Shown in pieces: positions 1 to 6,556 of a DNA stretch of 19,745 nucleotides. Position 1 is the first letter of the stretch; each line of letters begins with the position of its first letter. A model generated the notes under the pieces. That model saw only the letters and a list, made by a program, of their open reading frames with translations. It was not told where the DNA came from and did not search any database. Source of the DNA: DATBWZ01 sp036514535 (GTDB taxonomy: Bacteria; JAMCPX01; DATBWZ01); the NCBI GenBank assembly GCA_036514535.1, contig DATBWZ010000094.1, forward strand, positions 1 through 19,745, in the 5' to 3' direction. The translations under genes and the position numbers were made by a program.

Positions 1-1
1 T

Positions 2-673
2 GTTTCAAGCCGGTGCGGCAGCGCCGATGTTCTGAAGGAATTGGGGGTGAATATAGAATGTCCGCCCGATATTGTTGAGCGCTGTATTAACGAGATAGGG
101 ATTGGTTTTATATTTGCGCCGCTTTTTCATCCAGCAATGAAGCATGCCATAGGTCCGAGACGGGAAATCGGGATCAGGACAATATTCAATATTCTTGGGC
201 CGCTGACCAATCCTGCAGGAGCAAGGTACCAGCTCCTGGGAGTGTACGATTCCAAACTGACCGGGATACTTGCAGAGGTTCTGCGGAGATTTGATTCGGA
301 GAGGGCAATAGTTGTAAACGGCGACGGACTTGATGAGATTACAATAACAGGTCGCACCGAGATTTCAGAATTGAAAAACGGCAAGGTGAATTCTTATTCC
401 GTTTCTCCAGTGGATTTCGGAATAAAGGAACAGAGTTTATCCGCACTTGCAGGCGGAGATCCTGCGTACAATGCCAGGATTATGCTTGATACCCTCCGTG
501 GAGAACCTGGCCCTATCAAGGATGCAGTGATTCTTAACGCTGGTTCAGCCCTTTATGTTGCAGGCGCAGCAGGGGATATAAAACAGGGAATGGAACAGGC
601 GGAGGGATCCATTAGAAGCGGCAGGGCGCTTCTAAAATTGAACCAGATGGTTCAATTAACAAACAAAAAATGA
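2..673 (+). CDS. trpD: Anthranilate phosphoribosyltransferase, 3' part (5' end outside window)
   Basis: Transfers the phosphoribosyl group of PRPP to anthranilate, the second step of tryptophan synthesis, in the cytoplasm. The visible 223 residues are the C-terminal two thirds of a protein of usually about 335-345 residues. The reading frame is open from base 2 and begins with VSSRCGSADVL, the conserved Ser/Arg-Gly segment near the anthranilate/PRPP site. It continues through FHPAMKHA, the GPRREIGIRTIFNILGPLTN block typical of TrpD, and NGDGLDEIT. A TTG near position 41 is only an internal codon. The stop at 671-673 overlaps the trpC start codon (ATGA), so the two are probably translationally coupled in one operon. 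Identification is by motif recognition and is secure; the N-terminus is not visible. Confidence 0.95.
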   Translation, partial: VSSRCGSADVLKELGVNIECPPDIVERCINEIGIGFIFAPLFHPAMKHAIGPRREIGIRTIFNILGPLTNPAGARYQLLGVYDSKLTGILAEVLRRFDSERAIVVNGDGLDEITITGRTEISELKNGKVNSYSVSPVDFGIKEQSLSALAGGDPAYNARIMLDTLRGEPGPIKDAVILNAGSALYVAGAAGDIKQGMEQAEGSIRSGRALLKLNQMVQLTNKK

Positions 674-1455
674 CACTTAATAAAATCCTTGATTTCAAAC
701 GGGAGCGGATTGATTTGGCAAAAAGAAGTGCGCCCGTCCGGAAATTGAGGAATCTGGCGGACGGGAAAAAAAATGACCGCAGGGATCTTCTCAAGAGGCT
801 GTCGGCAGATGAAGAGGGGAAAGCGAATATTATCGCTGAATTCAAAAGAGCCTCCCCTTCAAAGGGAGTAATTGTCCGTGACGTAACACCGGAGGAATTT
901 TTCGGGATTTATGAAGCCTCAGGGGCAGCGGCAATTTCAGTGCTTACTGAACAAGATTTTTTCAAAGGAAGTATTGATGACCTTACTTCTGCCAGGAGCG
1001 CAACCAAACTGCCGGTTCTCCGGAAGGATTTTATAATTGATGAGTACCAGATTTATGAATCGGCATCCTGTTCTGCCGATGCTGCCCTCCTGATAGTTAA
1101 GATTCTTGAGATCTCAGTTCTTAAGGACTTTTATCAATTGGCGCTGGAATATAATATTGTCCCGTTGGTAGAGATCCATTCCCTACAGGAACTGGATGTT
1201 GCCATGAAACTCTCGCCTGGATTGATTGGAATCAACAACAGGAACCTTGAGACACTTAAGGTGGACATAAATACAACAGAAAGGCTCGTAACCCTTATTC
1301 CCGATGGAATAACCGTTGTCTCCGAAAGCGGCATATCTTCTCCTGAAACCATCCGGAAATTCAAAAAACTCGGGATAGATGCCTTTCTGGTCGGCGAAGC
1401 CCTGCTTACTGCAGGGGACTCCGGGAAAAAATTAAGAGAACTGATGGGCATTTGA
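670..1455 (+). CDS. trpC: Indole-3-glycerol phosphate synthase
   Basis: Converts carboxyphenylaminodeoxyribulose phosphate to indole-3-glycerol phosphate in tryptophan synthesis (a TIM barrel in the cytoplasm). At 261 residues it is the normal length for a monofunctional TrpC. Conserved strands are visible in order: IIAEFKRASPSKG (about 54-66, with the catalytic Glu/Lys region), VLTEQDFFKGS (91-101), LPVLRKDFI (114-122, catalytic Lys 119), VPLVEIHS (164-171, catalytic Glu 168), GINNRNL (187-193), VVSESGIS (216-223) and AFLVGEALL near the C-terminus. The ATG overlaps the trpD stop and has no clear Shine-Dalgarno, consistent with coupling. No trpF is fused, and trpF, trpB or trpA do not follow; the next gene is a tRNA with its own promoter, so the rest of the pathway must be encoded elsewhere. 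No terminator hairpin was seen after the stop. Confidence 0.97.
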   Translation: MTLNKILDFKRERIDLAKRSAPVRKLRNLADGKKNDRRDLLKRLSADEEGKANIIAEFKRASPSKGVIVRDVTPEEFFGIYEASGAAAISVLTEQDFFKGSIDDLTSARSATKLPVLRKDFIIDEYQIYESASCSADAALLIVKILEISVLKDFYQLALEYNIVPLVEIHSLQELDVAMKLSPGLIGINNRNLETLKVDINTTERLVTLIPDGITVVSESGISSPETIRKFKKLGIDAFLVGEALLTAGDSGKKLRELMGI

Positions 1456-1474
1456 TCGGCAAGGGTATTTCTGG

Positions 1475-1504
1475 TTGACATAACCGCAATTACTTCCCTA
1501 TAAT
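1475..1504 (+). promoter_or_regulatory. Sigma-70-type promoter of tRNA-Leu
   Basis: TTGACA at 1475-1480 and TATAAT at 1499-1504 are both perfect consensus hexamers, separated by 18 bp. The expected transcription start lies near 1511, about 7 nt before the mature tRNA 5' end at 1518. The strength fits a stable-RNA gene, and the promoter makes the tRNA independent of the upstream trp genes. It also shows that this genome uses classical -35/-10 hexamers, which supports the other promoter calls in the window. Confidence 0.88.
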
Positions 1505-1517
1505 GATAATCAATGCT

Positions 1518-1597
1518 GCGAGGGTGGCGGAACTGGCAGACGCTCCAGGCTTAGAACCTGGTGGGAAACCATAAGGGTTCAAATCCCTTCCCTCGCA
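1518..1597 (+). tRNA. tRNA-Leu (anticodon UAG)
   Basis: A full type II (long variable arm) tRNA folds by eye. The acceptor GCGAGGG (1518-1524) pairs with CCCTCGC (1590-1596), and A1597 is the discriminator. A 3-bp D stem is formed by GCG (1527-1529) and CGC (1541-1543). The anticodon stem CCAGG/CCTGG (1545-1549, 1557-1561) encloses loop CTTAGAA with anticodon TAG at 1552-1554, reading CUA and probably other CUN leucine codons. The variable arm at 1562-1572 can form TGG-GAAA-CCA. The T stem AAGGG/CCCTT (1573-1577, 1585-1589) has loop TTCAAAT. The bases after the discriminator are AAT, so the terminal CCA is not encoded and must be added enzymatically. No intron is present. Confidence 0.96.
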
Positions 1598-1639
1598 AAT
1601 ATTTGCCCGGGAGGACACTGAAAAGTCTTAACTTAACGC

Positions 1640-1668
1640 TTGATAATTTCAGGTTAATAAATTAAAAT
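1640..1668 (+). promoter_or_regulatory. Candidate promoter of the 1677 operon, possibly leaderless
   Basis: TTGATA (1640-1645; 5 of 6 consensus bases) and TAAAAT (1663-1668; 5 of 6) are exactly 17 bp apart. The -10 box ends 8 nt before the ATG at 1677, so transcription would begin at or within about 2 nt of the start codon. The AT-rich stretch directly before the ATG has no Shine-Dalgarno; the nearest AGG is more than 20 nt upstream. The region is AT-rich, so a chance match is possible. Confidence 0.5.
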
Positions 1669-1676
1669 AAATAAAC

Positions 1677-2075
1677 ATGCTGGTTGGTTACAATCAAAAC
1701 ATAAACTATAAAGGTATGGTCTTTCACGTTCAGACAGAGGATAATGGTGTAAAGAATCCATTTATAATAACACATGTGTTTGTTGGCGGAAATATTGTTG
1801 CAAGCAGGAAGACGGGATACGACGATATTGTCAAGGTTGAGAGTCTTGAAAAGATCCTTCGTGACCTTATGGAGGAACAGCATAAGGCGATAATTCAGAA
1901 GATTATGAACGGAGAATACAACGATCATCCTCTTGTCAGAGAACATCTCAGGTCTTCGGGAAAGGGTGATGAAAACGGGGCTTTTGAAGAACTTGAACTG
2001 AAAGATAATGGCACGAGTCTTGATGAGGTGATACTTGACTATCTTGATGAGGAGGACATTGAAAGAAAAGGCTGA
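1677..2075 (+). CDS. Conserved protein of unknown function at the head of the transketolase/FtsEX run
   Basis: A 132-residue soluble protein with no signal peptide or membrane segment. I do not recognise a function. The N-terminal part (about 1-50) looks like a small beta-rich domain with YKG (11-13), FHVQTED (16-22) and ITHVFVGG (31-38). It is followed by a predicted helix (about 54-80) and a Gly/Asp/Glu-rich tail from about 97 ending in a strongly acidic helix-like segment. From memory, proteins with a similar FHVQTED...THxFxGG block occur in delta-proteobacteria and relatives as uncharacterised proteins. It has no catalytic motif that I can name. Start ATG 1677 has no Shine-Dalgarno but sits just after a good -10 box. 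Its end overlaps the transketolase gene, implying coupled translation. Coding character is supported by the long open frame and the tight join to the next gene. Confidence 0.8.
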   Translation: MLVGYNQNINYKGMVFHVQTEDNGVKNPFIITHVFVGGNIVASRKTGYDDIVKVESLEKILRDLMEEQHKAIIQKIMNGEYNDHPLVREHLRSSGKGDENGAFEELELKDNGTSLDEVILDYLDEEDIERKG

Positions 2076-2907
2076 TATTGTTTCCGGCAGATATACGGTT
2101 CCGGAATTGGAAGAGATAGCGCGCAGAGTAAGGGTTGACATTTTGAAAATGCTCAATCATGCGAAATCCGGGCATAGCGGCGGTTCTTTATCTGCTGTAG
2201 AGATCCTTGTTTCGCTTTATTTTTCTGTGATGAATCATAAGCCCGGAGATCCCTATTGGAAAGAACGGGACAGGTTTATTTTGTCCAAGGGTCACGCTGC
2301 TCCGCTGCTCTATGCAGTGCTTGCCCACTGCGGATATATACCGAAGGAAGAACTGTTCACCCTGAGGCAGATTGGCAGCAGATTGCAGGGGCATCCACAT
2401 GGAGGCTCCATACCAGGAGTTGATGTGTCCACAGGATCTCTTGGTCAGGGATTGGCAATGGGCAATGGAATGGCTCTGGGATTGAGGCTTGACTGTAGCC
2501 CAGCCCGCGTGTATGTGCTGCTTGGCGATGGTGAGATACAGGAAGGAATGATCTGGGAAGCGGCCATGGCTGCGGCGCACCACAAGATTGATAACCTTTG
2601 CGCGATTCTGGATAACAATGGCTTGCAGATAGACGGCGCAGTTGCTTCGGTGATGTGCATTGAACCAGTGGCGGATAAATTTCGTTCCTTTGGCTGGGAG
2701 GTTTTGGTGGTTGATGGGCACGATATTGCTGAGATCACAAGGGCACTTAAAGACACAAAAGCAGTCAGGGGAAAACCGAGCATTATAATTGCAAAAACAG
2801 TCAAGGGGAAAGGGGTTTCCTTTATGGAAGGAAAATTCCAGTATCACGGTCTGCCGCCAACGGATGAGGAACTTGTCAGAGCATTGAAGGAATTAGGGGA
2901 AAAATAA
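2047..2907 (+). CDS. Transketolase, N-terminal (TPP-binding) subunit
   Basis: The pyrophosphate-binding half of a split transketolase, which moves two-carbon ketol units between sugar phosphates in the non-oxidative pentose phosphate pathway. Numbered from ATG 2047 (286 residues), conserved blocks are HAKSGHSGGSLS (about 38-49), LSKGHAAPLLYA (80-91), the Gly-rich TGSLGQGL (129-136), and the thiamine diphosphate/Mg motif GDGEIQEG (160-167) with NN at 190-191. It works with the C-terminal subunit encoded 1 bp downstream. The start is uncertain: the gene overlaps the end of the preceding gene. TTG 2035, TTG 2044, ATG 2047 and TTG 2059 are in frame, and an AGGAGG lies at 2050-2055, only 3 nt before TTG 2059. 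ATG 2047 was kept as the only ATG before the conserved core; TTG 2059 is the main alternative. Confidence 0.95.
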   Translation: MRRTLKEKADIVSGRYTVPELEEIARRVRVDILKMLNHAKSGHSGGSLSAVEILVSLYFSVMNHKPGDPYWKERDRFILSKGHAAPLLYAVLAHCGYIPKEELFTLRQIGSRLQGHPHGGSIPGVDVSTGSLGQGLAMGNGMALGLRLDCSPARVYVLLGDGEIQEGMIWEAAMAAAHHKIDNLCAILDNNGLQIDGAVASVMCIEPVADKFRSFGWEVLVVDGHDIAEITRALKDTKAVRGKPSIIIAKTVKGKGVSFMEGKFQYHGLPPTDEELVRALKELGEK

Positions 2908-2908
2908 A

Positions 2909-3859
2909 ATGGAAAAAATGGAAGCGACAAGGGATGCATACGGCAAAATACTTTTAAAACTGGGAGAAATGGATGAGCGAATAGTGGTTTTGGACGCAGA
3001 TCTCTCATCTTCAACTAAGACGGGCGTTTTTGCTAAAAAATTCCCGCACAGGTTTTTTAACATGGGTGTTGCTGAACAAAATCTTATGGGAACTGCCGCA
3101 GGTCTTTCCGCTGTCGGGAAAATCCCCTTTGTCAGCACCTTTGCTATTTTTGCTTCGGGAAGGGCATGGGAACCTGTCAGGCAATCAATCGCCTATTCTA
3201 AATTTAATGTCAAGATTGTGGCAACTCACGGAGGGATCACTGTTGGTGAGGATGGCGCTTCTCATCAGGCGCTGGAGGATGTTGCCCTGATGAGGGCAAT
3301 ACCGGGCATGATTGTTATAATCCCTGCGGATTCTGTTGAAACTGAGAAGGCAATAGATGCGGTCTACCGTTACGAAGGTCCGGTGTATATGAGGCTTTCG
3401 AGAGCAAAGTTCCCTGTAATATTTGACGAAAATTACAATTTTAAGATCGGAAAAGGCATGGTGTTAATGGAGGGCAGGGATGTGGCAATTCTGTCTGCCG
3501 GGCTTATGGTGGCCAATTCCATGGCGGCTTGCGAAATTCTGAAAAGGGAAAATATTTCTGCTGCTGTTGTGAACATTTCCACTATAAAGCCCATAGATGT
3601 TGAACTTATTAAGAATGTTGCAGCGGGAACTGGCGCGGTGGTTACATGTGAGGAACATTCAATTATCGGCGGACTGGGATCAGCAGTGGCAGAGGTGCTT
3701 GCGGAAGAGGTAAATGTGCCGCTTGTCCGCGTTGGGGTACGGGACAGATTCGGTCTTTCGGGAACAGCAGAGGATCTTATCAGGTATTTTCACTTTTCTC
3801 CGGAGGACATAGCAGATGCAGCCAGGGAAGCAATAAAAAAGAAAAATGCCAGAAAATGA
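2909..3859 (+). CDS. Transketolase, C-terminal (pyrimidine-binding) subunit
   Basis: The second half of the split transketolase, 316 residues, carrying the pyrimidine-binding and C-terminal domains. The conserved GVAEQN motif (53-58) supplies the glutamate that activates the thiamine aminopyrimidine. THGG (106-109), GEDGASHQ (113-120) and EDVALMR (123-129) follow, as in transketolase and DXS-like subunits. The C-terminal domain includes the VTCEEHSIIGGLGSAVAE block. Start ATG 2909 has AGGGGA at about 2895-2900 as a Shine-Dalgarno and lies 1 bp after the N-subunit stop; ATG 2918 is a less likely alternative. The end overlaps ftsE by ATGA. A two-gene transketolase is common in archaea and many non-model bacteria. 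Confusion with DXS is unlikely because the subunits are split and the DXS length is absent. Confidence 0.95.
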   Translation: MEKMEATRDAYGKILLKLGEMDERIVVLDADLSSSTKTGVFAKKFPHRFFNMGVAEQNLMGTAAGLSAVGKIPFVSTFAIFASGRAWEPVRQSIAYSKFNVKIVATHGGITVGEDGASHQALEDVALMRAIPGMIVIIPADSVETEKAIDAVYRYEGPVYMRLSRAKFPVIFDENYNFKIGKGMVLMEGRDVAILSAGLMVANSMAACEILKRENISAAVVNISTIKPIDVELIKNVAAGTGAVVTCEEHSIIGGLGSAVAEVLAEEVNVPLVRVGVRDRFGLSGTAEDLIRYFHFSPEDIADAAREAIKKKNARK

Positions 3860-4509
3860 TTCAATTCTTCCATGTTAACAAATATTTTCAGAATATTCCC
3901 GCTCTTGAGGCTGTAAATTTAAGAATAGAAAAGGGAGAATTTATCTTTCTTACCGGACCCAGCGGCGCAGGAAAAAGTACCCTCCTCCGGCTGCTGTTCT
4001 GCGCAGACAGCCCTACTTCGGGACAGATTCTTATTGATGGCAGGAATATTGCCAGAATAACCAGGAAGAGCATTCCATACCTGAGGAGGAATATCGGGGT
4101 TGTATTTCAGGATTTTAAACTTCTCCATTCTCTGAATGTATTTGACAATGTTGCCTTTACATTACAGGTACTGGGTGCTGGCAGTTCGGAAATAAAAAGG
4201 AAGACCTTTTCCGTTCTGCAGGCTGTTGGACTTCAGCACAAGATAAATCTTTATCCCAGAGTGCTTTCCGGCGGCGAGCAGCAACGGGTTGCAATCGCGA
4301 GAGCGATAGTCAACGAACCGGCAATCCTTCTTGCTGACGAGCCAACCGGCAACCTGGATATGGATCTGACTTATGAAATTATGTCTCTCTTTATGAGAAT
4401 AAATGCGAGGGGCACGACAGTCATTATTGCCACTCACAATACCGAGCTTATAAAGAATTACAATAAGCGGGTAGTATTTCTGGAAAAGGGAAGGATTATA
4501 GATAAGTAG
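3856..4509 (+). CDS. ftsE: Cell division ATP-binding protein FtsE
   Basis: The cytoplasmic ATPase of the FtsEX complex, an ABC-type system that transmits ATP-driven conformational change to periplasmic peptidoglycan hydrolase activators at the septum. At 217 residues it has the usual FtsE length. Motifs: Walker A GPSGAGKS (34-41), Q-loop Gln 85, signature LSGGEQQR (137-144), Walker B ILLADEP with Asp 161 and Glu 162, and switch His 194 in ATHN. All ATPase residues appear intact. The ATG overlaps the transketolase stop (ATGA) with no clear Shine-Dalgarno, so translation is probably coupled. ftsX follows 7 bp downstream, which separates it from other short ABC ATPases such as LolD. Confidence 0.95.
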   Translation: MIQFFHVNKYFQNIPALEAVNLRIEKGEFIFLTGPSGAGKSTLLRLLFCADSPTSGQILIDGRNIARITRKSIPYLRRNIGVVFQDFKLLHSLNVFDNVAFTLQVLGAGSSEIKRKTFSVLQAVGLQHKINLYPRVLSGGEQQRVAIARAIVNEPAILLADEPTGNLDMDLTYEIMSLFMRINARGTTVIIATHNTELIKNYNKRVVFLEKGRIIDK

Positions 4510-4516
4510 AAGGGAT

Positions 4517-5410
4517 ATGGGAAGGCTTCAATATATACTTAAAGGGGCAATGGGACATGTGAGGCAGAGTCCGGTACCTGTTATTCTGTCAGTCATTACT
4601 CTTTCAATTTCGTTTTTGATATTAGATTCAATTCTGTTGTTTTTCCTTAATTTTAAAGGCGTTACAAAGAAATGGGATAAGTCTTTTGTGATTGTAGCGT
4701 ATCTTAAGAGCGATGCAACAGATGAAGACGGGAAGAAGGCTTTTGAAATAATAAACAGTATGGAATCTGTGCAAAAAACTGAATTTGTGAACAGGGAGGA
4801 TGCATTAAAAAAGTTCGGTCAGGAATTTGGAGAGAATAGTTACCTGCTTGAAGGCCTGGAAGAAAATCCCCTGCCTGCGTATTTTATAATCACTCCGGAA
4901 TTGGATAGGGATAATATGGGGAAGTTGGACCAAATGATTGAAAATATTAAAAAGATTGATGCTATTGATGATATTCAATATGAGAAGGATGTAGTTTTAA
5001 AATTTATCAGGGCAATTTCAGGGATAAATATTCTTTTCTCAACCCTGGGCATATTCATTCTTATTGCTGTTTTGTTTATCGTTTCAAATACAATCAGGCT
5101 TTCTCTTTTTTCAAGGAAGGACGAGATAGAAATAATGACACTTGTAGGCGCATCGGATGCTTTTATCAGCGCCCCATATATTTTAGAGGCTGTGTTCCAG
5201 TGTTTTACCGGAGCGGTGTTCTCATTTATCATGCTTTATTTACTATATATCTATGTTTTCTTTCCTGTAACGGATTCCATGTTATTCATATTTGGCATAC
5301 ATGGGTTCAGGTTTTACAATATTGAGGAGATTTTGTACATAACAGGCATATGTATTGCTGCTGGATTAGCAGGAAGTTATATGTCATTAAGGAGATTTCT
5401 TCGGGCATGA
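4517..5410 (+). CDS. ftsX: Cell division protein FtsX
   Basis: The integral membrane partner of FtsE, 297 residues, a normal length. Four predicted membrane segments are seen at about 22-45, 170-192, 222-248 and 270-288. Between the first and second is an extracytoplasmic domain of about 120 residues, which in characterised systems binds the EnvC- or PcsB-type activator. The short N-terminal cytoplasmic stretch and the conserved LVGAS segment (209-213) before the third segment are typical of FtsX. A GAAGGG just upstream of ATG 4517 is closer than ideal for a Shine-Dalgarno; ATG 4550 is a possible but less likely start because it would shorten the cytoplasmic N-terminus. The stop overlaps the start of the EnvC-like gene by ATGA, linking membrane partner and activator. 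Confidence 0.95.
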   Translation: MGRLQYILKGAMGHVRQSPVPVILSVITLSISFLILDSILLFFLNFKGVTKKWDKSFVIVAYLKSDATDEDGKKAFEIINSMESVQKTEFVNREDALKKFGQEFGENSYLLEGLEENPLPAYFIITPELDRDNMGKLDQMIENIKKIDAIDDIQYEKDVVLKFIRAISGINILFSTLGIFILIAVLFIVSNTIRLSLFSRKDEIEIMTLVGASDAFISAPYILEAVFQCFTGAVFSFIMLYLLYIYVFFPVTDSMLFIFGIHGFRFYNIEEILYITGICIAAGLAGSYMSLRRFLRA

Positions 5411-6543
5411 AGATTTTAGCCGGAGTTTTTTGTCTGTTGGCGTTTCTTTTCCTTCCGCTCCATGCGGATGAAGTGAATAGTTCACTTCAACGCCTGGAGG
5501 AGATCAAAAAGGAGTTAAGGGAAAAAAAGAAGGAAATAACCAAAGCAAAAAGAAGAGAAAGTACAATCCTTTCTATAGTTGACGGTTTGGATGCAGAGAT
5601 TTCAAAACTTTCCAGCGAGGAAATGGGTTTGAGCTCCAGAATAAAGGAGATTAACGCAGAAATTAATCAAACCAGAGAAGAATTGTCCGGTATAGACATT
5701 GAACTTGGGAAGAGAAAAATGCTTTTCAAAAAGCGCGTGTTAAGTTTATTCAGGATCTCCCAAACGGGTTATTTACCGGCAATTATTGGTGTAAAAGACT
5801 TGCGGGAATTTATGATTCGTAACAAGTTTCTCAATATACTGATAATGAGGGACAGAACGTTGATTGACAGAATGGAGTATGATTATAATGCCCGGCGGAA
5901 CGTATTGAAAAAAATGGAAAGCCTCCAGGGTGAACTCGCATTGCAGAGTAATGAGCTGAAAGACAAAAAGAGCGTTCTTATCTTCAAAAAGAATGAAAAA
6001 AATGTTATACTTGTAAAAATAAAGAACGAGAGGCTTCTCTACCAGAGGACAATAGAAGAATTAAATGAGTCTTATAAAGAGATGGAAAAGATGATAAGTA
6101 CCATTAAATTTCAGCCGTCAACGACTGAAGACGGAGATTTCATAGCGAGAAAAAAGGCTCTTCCTTTACCTGTGGACGGGATGGTTGTCAAAGGTTTCGG
6201 ACGGGAGGAGGATCCTAGATTCCATACTGTTATTTACAGAAAGGGTATTGTTATTGCAGCAAGAGAAGGGGAGGATGTTCGTTGTATTTATTCTGGAGTT
6301 GTCGTTTTTGCAGGAAGGTTTGCCGGATATGGAAATCTTGTAATAGTTAAACATGGAAATAATTTTTATTCAATCTATGCGCATATATCCACTGTTGCAA
6401 AAAGGGTTGGGGACAAAGTTTCAGAAAATGAGGTTATAGGATATGCCGGAGATCCATTATCTGCGTTAGAAGGCGGGTTGTATTTTGAACTGAGAAATGG
6501 AGGCACCCCGCTCGATCCGGCGGAATGGTTGAGTATCAAATAA
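5407..6543 (+). CDS. envC: EnvC-like murein hydrolase activator, coiled coil plus degenerate LytM (M23) domain
   Basis: A periplasmic activator of septal amidases recruited by FtsEX. From ATG 5407 it is 378 residues: a signal peptide (1-20, ending PLHA), long coiled coils (about 24-112 and 155-235), then a LytM/M23 domain (about 255-375). The coding start is ATG 5407 because it gives a clean signal peptide and overlaps the ftsX stop (ATGA), with AAGGAG upstream at 5389-5394. The open frame extends further upstream inside ftsX but would bury the signal peptide. The zinc site is degraded: the usual HxGxD reads RKGIV (278-282), and the usual HLH reads GLY (357-359). His 326 in YAH remains. E. 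coli EnvC is also catalytically inactive, so an activator role fits better than a peptidase role. Confidence 0.9.
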   Translation: MKILAGVFCLLAFLFLPLHADEVNSSLQRLEEIKKELREKKKEITKAKRRESTILSIVDGLDAEISKLSSEEMGLSSRIKEINAEINQTREELSGIDIELGKRKMLFKKRVLSLFRISQTGYLPAIIGVKDLREFMIRNKFLNILIMRDRTLIDRMEYDYNARRNVLKKMESLQGELALQSNELKDKKSVLIFKKNEKNVILVKIKNERLLYQRTIEELNESYKEMEKMISTIKFQPSTTEDGDFIARKKALPLPVDGMVVKGFGREEDPRFHTVIYRKGIVIAAREGEDVRCIYSGVVVFAGRFAGYGNLVIVKHGNNFYSIYAHISTVAKRVGDKVSENEVIGYAGDPLSALEGGLYFELRNGGTPLDPAEWLSIK

Positions 6544-6556
6544 AAAGGAGGAATTT

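Noticed and set aside
1518..1660. tRNA-Leu as an integration (att) site with a nearby element
   Set aside because: No repeat of the tRNA 3' end was seen, no integrase adjoins it, and all neighbours are housekeeping genes. The XerD gene 12 kb away is the cellular recombinase.
2188..2847. Long minus-strand open frame (219 codons) opposite the transketolase N-subunit
   Set aside because: It is antisense to a clear transketolase with TPP motifs, has a composition-driven sequence with many His/Cys/Ser and no recognisable domain.
5350..5406. Upstream extension of the EnvC-like protein inside ftsX
   Set aside because: It would put 19 residues before a clean signal peptide; ATG 5407 overlaps the ftsX stop in the typical ATGA manner.
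5407..6543. Active M23 endopeptidase
   Set aside because: The HxGxD and HLH zinc motifs are both replaced, so catalysis is unlikely.
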